A program made the translations under genes and the position numbers. A stretch of DNA of 64,000 nucleotides from Gymnorhina tibicen (lineage: Eukaryota > Chordata > Aves > Passeriformes > Artamidae): positions 62,001-126,000 of the forward strand of contig VXAZ01001839.1 of NCBI GenBank assembly GCA_013399875.1, in the 5' to 3' direction. Positions 23,452 to 34,100 of the stretch are shown piece after piece. The first letter of the stretch is position 1; each line of letters opens with the position of its first letter. The notes below the pieces were generated by a model. The model worked only from the letters and a program-made list of their open reading frames with translations, was not told the origin of the DNA and did not search any database.

Positions 23452-23727
23452 GTGGCACAAGAATTAATTAATTATGGAAGAAAATATGGCCCAATACCTT
23501 CAAGTACAACTGATTTTAAACCAATTCAGCACACAGAGTGCAAAACAACTGTGCCTCCAGTAAGCCTCCAACAGGTAATGTCCTCCCCTGGGCAAGGAGC
23601 ACAAACTAACACAGGGGAAGAATACAAGGGAAAAATAAATACCCTGTGGAATGTGGGCTTACAAAAAGGGATCCCAAAAACCCTAATGGATGGCCAACCC
23701 ACTAATAAATTAGAGATAGTAATTTGA
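23452..23727 (+). pseudogene. gag-pro linker fragment (broken)
   Basis: A 91-codon open stretch lies between capsid-like gag and protease, Gln/Thr/Pro-rich, ending at TGA 23725-23727. It has no motif of its own; placement as gag-pro linker is by position only. Confidence 0.4.
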
Positions 23728-24104
23728 GAATGGCCAGCAAAGGACAGATCATTAAAAGCTACCCCTGCTACAGCCCCTTCCCTCAAGGGATCACAGAAAG
23801 GGGATGTGACAGGAAACTCCTATCTTCATCCCCAGTAGGTAAGCCAGGGGACAAAGGGTGGATTTACAACAGACGGCTTACCAAAAACTCCAGAGGAGAC
23901 TTATTAATAACCTGTCCTATTGGTCCCCACAAAATCCCTGTAACTTTTCTAGTAGATACTGGTGCTCAAGTGTCCACCCTTAAAATTGAAGACACCTCTT
24001 CATGTGAAATCACTCCCTCACATAAAGGTTTATTTGTTGTGGATAATTTTGGAAACACACAACCCCAGACAACAGCAAAGGTAAGATGCTGGTTACCAAG
24101 ATAG
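23724..24104 (+). pseudogene. pro: Retroviral aspartic protease remnant
   Basis: The catalytic Asp-Thr-Gly-Ala motif is at 23955-23966 in the context FLVDTGAQVSTL, followed by the expected strand region. The open frame ends at TAG about 50 codons later. The active-site motif itself is intact, but the reading is cut from both gag and RT by frame changes. Confidence 0.85.
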
Positions 24105-24131
24105 GAGAAAGCAGTTGAAACCCTAACGGTT

Positions 24132-24957
24132 TTGGGTAAATTTCCTACGGATTTATTGGGGCTAAACCTCCTAAAGGGAAGGTCTTGGACTGATGAAGAA
24201 GGAAAAATATGGGCTTTTGGGAAGGAAACCCAACATCTGTATTTATTAAGTTCTGCCCCTGCTCTTCCCCCCTCCCTAGTAACCAATGTCAAATGTTATC
24301 CCTTACTCTTGGGAGCCAGTGAAGGAATCACTCCAGTTATGGGAGATTTGAAAGAAAGAGGAATAATGATTGCAACACAATCTCCTTACAATCCTCCTCT
24401 CTGACCAGTTCACAAGCCAAATGGCAACTGGAGACTGGCAGTGGACTATTGATGTATCAGCTCAAATTTGGGGCCTCTCACTGCAGCAGTCCCAAATATT
24501 GCTGAGCTGATAGGTACTACACAAGAAGAGGCTCATCAAATTATGGCTGCTATTGATGTCAAGGATATGTTTTTTATGGTTCCCCTCAAGAAACAAGATC
24601 AGGAGCATTTTCCTTTCATGTGGGAGGGCCAGCAATACACTTTCACCTGCTTCTCAAAAGGATTTAAACACTCACCCACTCTAGCACATCATGCACTGGC
24701 ACAAGAATTGTCACTCATTCCTCCTGCACCGGGAGTAAAAGTATACCAATCCACTGATGACATTTAGGTAGCAGAAGATGAAATTGCACCTGTACAATCA
24801 ACACAAACAAACATTATTAAACATCTAGAGTCCCTGGACTTACATATTCCTCCTGAAAAAGTACAACTCCCTTCCCAAGAAGTAAAATTCCTGGGAATCT
24901 GGTGGAAAGGAGGAATGGTCTGTATTCCCCGACACCCTCACCCACCTAGACCAAATT
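24132..24957 (+). pseudogene. pol: Reverse transcriptase remnant with in-frame stops
   Basis: A single frame runs through the protease-RT junction (GASEGITPVMGDLKERGIM) and RT fingers/palm, broken by stops at 24402-24404, 24450-24452 and 24765-24767 and ending near 24957. The palm has AAIDVKDMFFMVPL. The Y-x-D-D box is degenerate: the window reads VYQSTDDI, with Ser where the box has Tyr. It is non-functional. Confidence 0.88.
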
Positions 24958-25199
24958 AAAACACCAGAGACTAAGAAAGACCTGCAGCATATGTTAGGCC
25001 TGCTGATATTTTTGGAGAAAACACATTCCTGATTTTTCAATAATTGCAAGGCCCTTATATGATTTGCCATGGAAAAAGACAAAGTGGGATTGGACCCCCC
25101 TCCATGATGAGGCCCTACAACTCCTAATTTTTGAAGCCAATACATACCAATCACTAGGTCCTATACACCTTACTGATCCAGTACAAATTCAGTAGGGAT

Positions 25200-25499
25200 T
25201 TGCAAGCTCTGTACTGTACATACACTTACGGCAGGAAGGACCTAGTAGTCTTAACCAGATCCATAGGATTTTATTCATGCAGTTCTAAAGATGCAGAAAA
25301 ACAATATTCTACCTGGGAAAAGGGCTTATTTGTGGTTTATACTGCTTTTCAGGAAGCAGAGAAAACTATTCGCAAACAATCACTAATTTTAAGAGGACCT
25401 TTTAAAGTCATCAAGCCAGTTTTGGCAGGAACACCACTTCCTGATGGGGTGGCCAAACAAGCCTCTGTTCAAAAATGGTACACTCAAACTGAACATTGA
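25200..25499 (+). pseudogene. pol: RT connection / RNase H-like remnant
   Basis: A 99-codon open stretch has the pattern of the pol segment after RT, including KQYSTWEKGLFVVYTAF and a conserved-looking GTPLPDGVAKQASVQKWY end. The segment between 24957 and 25200 is shifted and degraded. No integrase motif was seen downstream. Confidence 0.7.
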
Positions 25500-25500
25500 A

Positions 25501-27570
25501 CAACCACTTCAAGCCTTCAGAGGGGAATAAAGTGCTTCAATCAGTGAATAAAAGATTGATTGCAGTCAGGATATTGTTAGTGGCTAATAGTTTTGAAGCA
25601 AATTACCAATTAACCTCTACCTAGAAACTAAGACACAGGTCTCCATTTACAATAAAGTTGGGACTAAGGGATTTAATGGCCTTACGCTTTAACAACTTTC
25701 AACTAAGGATTACAGAAAGCCCATCATCCATCTTAAGGGGTTGTGATGAGCATTTTTGTAGGGCTAAATATTAGGTTCATAGGTTATGTGAAACAAATCC
25801 AAAGCAATATTCATGATGTTTGTAAACTCACACTACATTCACAGATAAAGCAGAATTTGCATGCATTGAGTTCAGCAAAAGTTACATTGAATTTTTGTCT
25901 GGTTGAAATTTTGTCTAACTGGTTAATAAATTGATAATTATATAATGCTTTAACCACCAAAATTAACTGATACATTTAGATATTATAACAGATTCTCCTC
26001 CTGTATGTTATATGCAATTCCCACCTTTTGAGATTACACTTTTTACACATGGCCTTACAGTATTCTTGTATGCAGAGAGACTGCCCAGCAATAGCATCTA
26101 CAAGCAAAAATCAAAAATGCAAGTCAGTAAAGCACATTAAAAATTTTGGCTCTCACTTGTATTTAGATAAGTTCCTAAACAGATATTTTTCTGTTCCTTA
26201 CACCCTCCCCCAAAAAAGTGAGGTGGTGCAAACAGAAATACCAAAATTTTGGCAATGTAGATCTACAAATAGAAAGAATGAACATTTAAGGCCAGTTTCT
26301 ACTCCATGATATTGGCTTTTGGTCCTACATGAGAGAGGTTGTAGAGTGTCCATCCTTGGAGATTATCACAACCACACTGGACACAGACCTTTATAATCTG
26401 CCTTAGTGGATGCCATATGAACATGCAAACTCCAGAGCCACGATCCAGCCTTAGTGATTCTGTGACTATAGCCCAGGATCCATGCTAAGGGAGCTGCCCA
26501 GTGATGCTTAGCAGGACTGTGAGGGATAAGGAAAAAAGTTAGTGGTAAAGTGAGTGATGTCACATGAAGTTAAAAATTCACAAAAAGTTCACAGTAAGTA
26601 TAAGGTAGTTTTAAAGCCATTACAATAGGGTGCCAGAGCAATAGAGCAATGAGGAGTTCCCAGGAAATACCCAAAAGATAAGCAGTGAATACTCAAGTGT
26701 CCCTTTATGCCTCATTCACTGTGGATTTTAACATTCAAATTTTAAATCAGACTTTAATCCTTTCCTAAAAAAATAAAGGAAGAACTCTTCAAATAACAAA
26801 GCACCAAACTTTTTTTTCCATAGCAAAGCAACCCAGTGATTACAGCAAAGACTCAGTTCAAGAATAGACTAAAAAAAAAAAGATTAAATTTTCAAGTGTT
26901 GATACTTGCAATGACTTATTGACAACAAATTTAAACAGCATCATAAGCCTCTGATAGTAAAACTTGCTAAGAGGGATGGATTTTTTTCTATGCTGGAAGC
27001 AAGGGTTAATCTCAGAAATAATAAATACAGAAGAAAGCTGAGTGCACTGCAAAGCTGGTCCTCCTCCAAATAACACAGACTTTATTTGTGAAAAATTTCC
27101 CTTTTTTGTACACTAGATGTCAGGGTTGGACTGAGTGGATGAGCCCATCCATTTCATCACACATTTCTATACATCAGGCTGGATGCCATCAACACAACTA
27201 AGTGGTAAGCTTAGGAATTATTTTTGTGAAGCATCTGATATTTACTAGGAGTGGTCTGCACCAATATCCTCTCTCCTCCACTTGGCAGTATTTTATTTCA
27301 GCTAAAAGCCCCAGGCTTTGGAAGAGGGAAGAAACATTCTGAGATACCTTTCCAATACCAGTGAGTGTCTGGCAGCATTCTTCACCTTCTCCAGCTCCAG
27401 GGGAAAAAAAACAAACCAAAAAACACCTCTAAACCACATGGGTGAACTGCCACTTTCTAGAGGGGACTCTATTAGACAGCAGTTCAGCACAGCATGGATT
27501 TAGCTGGAGGAAAGTGAGAGCAAAGGAACCTGATCAGAAGTCCACTAAATTTTAGAAGCCATAGGCACTC
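25501..27570. other. Intergenic DNA, nothing firm
   Basis: AT-rich sequence after the retroviral remnant. No env, integrase, 3' LTR, exon or RNA gene was recognised. Short open frames (for example 26028-26309) lack motifs. Confidence 0.5.
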
Positions 27571-27574
27571 CCCA

Positions 27575-28437
27575 TGACACAACAAGCTGAGTGGTGCAGC
27601 TGACACTCCTGGAGGAAGGAATGCCACCCAGAGGGACCTGGAGAAGCTTGAGAAGTGGACTCACGTGAACCTCATGAAGTTCAACAAAACCAAGTGCAAG
27701 GTGCTGCACCTGGGTCAAGGCAACCCCCAGTAATCAACACAAGCTGGGTGATGAACAGATCACTTGCAGCCCTGCTGAGAAGGAATAGGGGATGCTGGTG
27801 GATGAGAGGCTGGATATGCAGCCCAGAAAGCCAATCATGTCCTAGGGCTGCATCAAAAGCTGCGTGGCCAGCAGGTTGACAAAAGGTGATTCTACTCTTC
27901 TGTTCTGCTCTGGTAAGATCCCACCTGCAGTGCTGAGTCCAGCTCTAGGGTGCCCAGCACAGGAAGAACATGGACTTGTTAGAGCAAGTCCAGAGGATGG
28001 CCGTGAAGGTGTTCAGAGGGCTAGAGAACTCCTCCTATGAAGACAGGCTGAGAGAGCTGTGGTTGCTTGTCCTGGAGAAGAGAAAGCTCCAGGATGAGTT
28101 TTAGCACCTTACGGTATCTAAAGTAGACCTACAAGAAAGTTGGAGAGGGACTTTGTAGAAAGGCATGTAGTGATAGGAAAAGGGTGAATAGATTTAAACT
28201 GAGAGAGAATAGGTTTGGGTTGGACATGAGGAAGAAATTCTTTACTTTGAATGGTGAGGCACTGGAACAGTTTGTCCAGAGAGGCTGCAGATGCTCCGTC
28301 CCTGAAAGTGTTCAAGGCCAGGCTGGATGGGGCCCTGCCCACACGGAAGATGTCCCTGCTCATGTCAGAGGGGCTGGAATGAGATGATATTTAAGGTCCC
28401 TTTCAACCCAAACTATTCTCTGATTCTGTAATGATAC
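27575..28437 (+). mobile_element. CR1 LINE fragment, + strand, 3' end
   Basis: A 5'-truncated, mutated CR1 copy. The segment near 27680-27730 encodes [16 protein letters not shown], a hallmark of the C-terminal part of CR1 ORF2. The later part carries the typical CR1 3' sequence, ending CCCTTTCAACCCAAACTATT and a TGATTCTGTAA-like terminal repeat at about 28437. Frame breaks make it inactive. CR1 is the dominant bird LINE. Confidence 0.9.
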
Positions 28438-28439
28438 CT

Positions 28440-30944
28440 CAGGTAGGTCATTTCATTACCCCGTGCCTTGACTACAAAGCAGTACGTTCAAGATGACAAC
28501 TTATCTCTGCGTCACAGCAAAGGAGAGAGTGTGGACCAGGAGAGCAAAGACAAAAATCTCTCCCTTTGTAAGACGCTAGTGACAGAAGAACGATAACACA
28601 AATAAACTATTAATAATAACAGAAGAAAAAAAAAAAGAGGTTTCTCTTTCAACCTCTACAAGTGACCTAGTGCTGTCCACTTGCTGTCCACAAGTTAGGT
28701 AAAGTCTCCTATGGGGACGAAATAACACAGACAGAAAGCGTGTTTGGAAAGACAATGTAATTTTGCACATATACATATATATATATGGATGCAATATATG
28801 CAGTATACAGCCAATTTGCGTAAAACATTTTAGAGTATTCTATGAGCAAAATACAGTTCTTAGAAAATTCCTAGAGATAAATCACATTTCATAAGCAGGA
28901 GGCTTTAAAATGCATTCCTTTTAGCATTGTGTTTAGGCAGTGACCCAGCCCTGCTGCTGGAGCCACAAGTTCTGGTGGTGGTTAAGGTCAACATCACAAA
29001 CATGAAACACAGAGTACAATGGATGAATATAACTGAAACATGGTGACATCAGAGTACTTGGGCAGTGAAGATGTCTAACAAAATATTGTAAAAAAAGGTG
29101 TGAGATCTTGAGGCAAGTGCACCCAGAATTGCACTGGTCCTCTCTTAAGGGAATGAAGGGCATCTCTAGCACTTGAAAAACACCTTGGCTCTTTTCATGT
29201 GACAACCAGTCTTGATTTTAATGTGACTGTCACACAGCAGTGGTACATACACCAGCTGGTGCAGTTTTAATGCTGGACACAATTACAAACTTGTAGTGTA
29301 TAACAATGCTAATTAACAGTGAGCAAATTTTTAGAAATAGAAATAATAGAAATGGTAGGTGGCAGGGATACTTCTAACAAGAATACTTAAAGAGTGTTCA
29401 GCCAGGTTTCTGTACAGGAAGTTTTGCTTCACAAACCTTGACACTCCTTGGAGGAGCCAACGATGTTTTTCAGTTCTCCATTTTTCCAAGGTCCTCATCC
29501 AAATAATGTCAAAGTTACTGAGTTGTCATGAATTAAAAGAGGCTTGCAACATATGATCTTAAGATGGGTAAATAACTCGTTAACAATGGGGAGAAAAATA
29601 AAAATGTAGAAATAAATTTAAAAGTGTGATGAAATGGTCAGGATACATAGTAAAGAAGGATTGTTGTTTCTGCTATTCAATGTGCTTCTCCAGAATATGT
29701 GATTTGGAAAAGATGTTAGTGGAAGAAGAAAGCAAGTGGGGAACAGAAATGAAGAAAAAGTGAAGAAGAAGAAGTAGAAAAGAAGAAGAGCAGCTTACTT
29801 CAGTGTATTTGGCAAATCCACCAATTCCGTGTTGGTTAGTGCAGAAAGATGCATATAGAGAGAGGCAACTCTAACTCCACAACTCCACGTGTATTTGAGC
29901 TAAACATTACTTAGGATTTTTTATAGATTATTCTACAGAAACTACTGTTCAGTCCTCAAGGGGGTTCAAAAATGAAGGTACAACTTTAAAATCTATTTAG
30001 AAAAGCCATAGAAGGTAAAACAGAAAGTGTAATTACATTTTGTAAACATTTCTGGTATACCTGCAACTTGAGCTTGTTCTCTCCTTTCAAAATGAGATTA
30101 AAACCAAGAAGGATATAGAGAAGAGCAGTGAGGAAAATAAAAAGTAGAGTAGGTTTGCCTGTGAGTAAAGTAAAAAGAGGACTGCAAAGGGACAGTTGAG
30201 GTAGTATGTAAACCACCAGGTGCTTGGGGAAAGAGGACAGAGAGCTATTTGCCACTGTTTCTCAAAGTGCAAATCTGGGGGCAAGAGGAACTTTTTCACA
30301 AGGGGCACGTTCAACTGTGAAACTCAGGCCCAAGGGACACTGTGTACTGAAAGAACGCATGGGATCAAATTCAACTAAATTAATGCCATAAAAGACAATC
30401 AGTGTTATTTAACATTCAACAGAATTTGAGCAAAGAACAATTTTAATGTTGTGCTGTATATTCTTTTTCCAGTGAGTGAAGTGAGAGGCCTCTTTGTACT
30501 CCAGCCCACACGCATCATGCATCCTCCTAAATACCTATCACACTATGACAGGAGGACAGTTATTCTCAGTACTGTTAGGCAAGAAAAAATTTTCCCATGC
30601 TGTCTGAAATAGGAGTTGTTTTACCTGTGGTAGGCAGAAGGTCACATTGAGGACACCATAAGGAAACCAAGAATCTAGGAAAGCATTGGCTTAATTTGAC
30701 AGGAAGTCACATACAATTACTTCTTTAAAGGTAACAGAACAATATTTTAGTACTAAATGCACGTATGCTGCAATTATAAGGCTATAGAAAACATTTCTAA
30801 CAAAATGTCCATTATATTGTATAGTTAAATCATACACTTGATTTTAGTTAGAACTGCAGCTGCTGTCAGTGTAGAGTGTCCTGTGCAATGATTCCACAAG
30901 GTTCTCTGTCTGCCATTCCAGAAGAAGCCTCTTTATCTCTTCTG
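28440..30944. other. Intergenic / PDE1C 3' UTR side, nothing firm
   Basis: The stretch next to 30945 is presumably PDE1C 3' UTR on the minus strand, but its end cannot be placed; no clear minus-strand AATAAA close to the stop was noted. It holds an (AT)n-like tract near 28770-28786 and a GAA-rich run at about 29740-29800. No exon or transposon was recognised. Confidence 0.4.
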
Positions 30945-31114
30945 CTATTTCCTATTCCAGCTCTGGGAAATATGTTGAATTTTCTTCATTCTTCCCCTCT
31001 TGTCAACCACTTTACCTCTCACCGGATATTCCTCCAATTTCTTGTGTAAGGTGGGGAAGTAGTCTCCTGGGTTGTGAGTAGGCCTCCTTAGGTGATGCAG
31101 TTGAGGTTTGACAG
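30945..31114 (-). CDS. PDE1C: PDE1C last coding exon
   Basis: Acceptor CTTTGTCACCACCAG (AG at 31116-31115), then 55 residues after a split alanine codon, starting VKPQLHHLRRP and ending RMKKIQHISQSWNRK with stop TAG at 30947-30945. The human tail has the same IKPPLRHFKRP start and KKIQNISHNWNRK end; the middle is diverged, as is usual for this tail. The frame is supported by phase 1 at the acceptor. Confidence 0.93.
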
Positions 31115-34100
31115 CTGGTGGTGACAAAGGAAGAACAATGATGGTTACTGTGCCTAGCTTTCACTCACTTGTGGAGAAGAAATGGATTCCTCAGAAGCTG
31201 TATCCATCCCAGTCAGCACAGCCTGTCTGTGCAAGGGACAGTTTCTCAGCCTGCGAGCCAGGATTTTTTTGGGTTAATGGGTAGTTACAGACAGTTAGGA
31301 AAAAGTTCACAGAAAAAAGGTTTTGAAAATATAAATCATAAATATACATGTAAAACTCTAAAATGAAACATAGGCATCTCCAAAACTGAAACTAGGGCAA
31401 TTAAGCAGTACAGAATACTAGATCTTGAAATCATGCCCTTATTCCAACATCTCAGCAAACAACATCAACACAGGAAGGAACATTCTCGTGGTTAGAAATT
31501 AAGTTTAGACAGTAGTTGAAACCGCCAAAACTAAATGAAGAAGCAACTTTATACTTACCTATCTAATTATATAGAGCAAAACACCTCATTGTTTTCAAAA
31601 TATTGTTGATCAAGGTAATTTTAAGGCAATAAATCTGAATTTTGATCATGTTTCCCAGAATTCAGGAATAGGTGGATCGGAGGCATTTTGTCTGATTTTC
31701 CAATAAACTACAGGCCATTGTGAAAGTTGGAAGTGGTCTACATATATTAATCTGGCCATTCTCAACTTCTTGACTCTGTTTATTTGAACCTACGTCATGC
31801 TTTCTTACCTCTTTGCATATATAGACTAAAAAATTAAACATGACCATGATCAAAATATTTTCATCTTATGCTTCATTATTATTTGCAAAATAACCAATTG
31901 AATAATTAGTATGACAAAGACTTAAAAAGAAAAGTCATTGCTCTTAGCAGGAATCCTAAGAAGCAAAAAAGATTCCACTGTGGGAGCTAGCTAACATCAC
32001 TGATTCAAATGCTACAAAAGTGACACTCCCATCTTTCTAAACTCCTCGAGTGATTAATCACACTCTAAAATGTCTTGGGAAACAAAAAGCTATGGATTTT
32101 CTAAATTTTAGAAATGCACGTCCAGATTTCTGCATAGTCATAATCCTTCCTGTTCTCAACTAGATTAGCTTCACATTCACTAAAAGGTTGAAAAATAACC
32201 AGGAGAATTACTATTCTTTGAGGCACATTCACTTTTCATATTAATTCGATTTTCTGTATTCAGCATGGATTAAGCCAAACTGTTATTGTATTTTCCATTG
32301 CTCAGTGTGGGAAAATGTTTATTGTTACCAGCAATTTTACTGGAGATTTTGCCAGAAGAGCAAAATAGACTTTGCTAATAGATTTAAGGCGGTTTATCCA
32401 GAAGAGTGACAGTGCTGTTTATCATCTTCATAAAGAAGTAGATAAAGGGGATTCATGACATTTAACTTCTTAAGAACTTAACTTCTTTAATGCATCAAAG
32501 TGATGGGCAGAAGACTCTGTCAGGGCTCTAGAATTCTGTTCCCAGATTTCTCACTGACTTCTTGTGTTAATTGGACTACAACTTTCAGTCCAGTTTCTCT
32601 GCATGTAAAATGGGACTAAAAATGACAATACTTACCTCACAGGGTTTTTATAAGGGCCTTCAATAGGTTATGATTCTCAGGACCTTCACACATGGAGTGA
32701 TATAAGTATTTTTTTCTTTTCCTTTTTTTTCTTTTAATTTAGGGAAAATAATTCTTTTTTTAAGATCATGTCTATCATCAAGGCAATGAAAGCAGAGAAA
32801 ACATATTCAGTAGCACAATGTTGGTAGTGCCAGTGTACTACCAGTGCCAGTGTAGACTAGAATAGTTACACAAGTAGCATCACGTGGATAGACTGTGTGT
32901 TGTCCAGACACTAACTCAGCAAGGAGGCATTAGCCACTCTGTTTGCTCTGACCAGTGGGATGTGCAACCCATCTTCTTATAGATCAAACCTCAGATTTGG
33001 CTAGGGCAGCATGCGCACAGTATTTCCTCTTAACCCTTCTTTGATACAACTCTTTCTTTGATTCTTGGAGAGATGCCACTGGATAGAAACATGTAGGCCT
33101 ATGTCTACATCATGCCTTGATTTGTGTAACAAATGAAAGATGAAAGAATGATTGTCAGACCTGACGCTTAGTAGACAACTGCACAGGAAAAATGAGCCTA
33201 GACTGCTGGGAAAAACCTCCTTTCTCCCTTTTGCAGCTTTTGTCAAGAAAGGAGGTTTTATGCTGTAATTATCAGAAAGATCTGCAGAACAAAGCAGCAG
33301 GAGAACCAAGACTGTATTTCATTAGAGTCATTCAAGAAATGGTCTAAACTTGGACAGACTCAGTCTCCCAAGAGTGTTAAGAAAATCTGTGGTTATACAA
33401 AATTCACTTTCATCCAATGAGACACTTCAAGGAAAGTTCAAAAATAGCTACTTCTTGGTCAGTCACTATGACATTAGAGAGCTTTCCACCATCATCTCCT
33501 GTGGAGCCAGGAACAGAAGCTTTAAGAAATGGGATGCAGAGGTGTTACCAGGGTTCCAAATGCTTTGGAGCACCCACTGGTCTCTTGCCAGACATGGGAA
33601 GAATTCTTCCCCCCAGGGGCATGTGGCCCCTAAGATAGCTCCAGACTGAGGGAAAATAGGGTTTGGACATCTCCTGGAAGGTTTGACCAACCTGTAGGAT
33701 GATGTGGAAATGGATTTTTCTCACATGCTCAGGGAATAGTCAATCCTAATGCTGGGGTCAGGAAGCAATTTTCCCCCAGGGCAGATTTGCACTCATCCCT
33801 GGGTGTTTTTGCCTTCCTCTGCAGTATCAAACATGACCACTGGTCAGGCTCCTCCAGTCCCTTTTGGCCAAGTTGCTGCCTGCTGCTCATGCACCACAAT
33901 ATGGCCTGTTGTGCCCCACATGCAATCTTCTTTTATCTTCTTCCTTTGTGTGATTGCTACTGAACCTAATTACTCAAGTTCTCTTCAGGAAACAGGGTTT
34001 GCTTGTCCTGTATTCCTTCTGCTGTTTTCTGTAGCTCTGTTAGACTGACAGACTGCAAAGGATGTTTTTTCAAACTAAACTGAGATGCATCACCCAGCTC

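Larger units (their letters stand above)
22531..25500 (+). mobile_element. Decayed endogenous retrovirus, gag-pro-RT remnant
   Basis: About 3 kb of + strand sequence carries, in retroviral order, a coiled-coil gag start, capsid-like gag, a DTGA aspartic protease, reverse transcriptase and an RT connection/RNase H-like part. The frames are broken by shifts and stops, so no protein is intact. Integrase and env were not seen, and neither flanking LTR could be defined. Class is uncertain; the domain order and the LTRs around it suggest an avian ERV of the class II/III type. It lies between the two convergent genes. Confidence 0.85.

Noticed and set aside
19894..25500. The 19.9-kb LTR as the 5' LTR of the 22.5-kb retroviral remnant
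   Set aside because: It is in the opposite orientation and has its own perfect target-site duplication on both sides, so it is an independent solo LTR.
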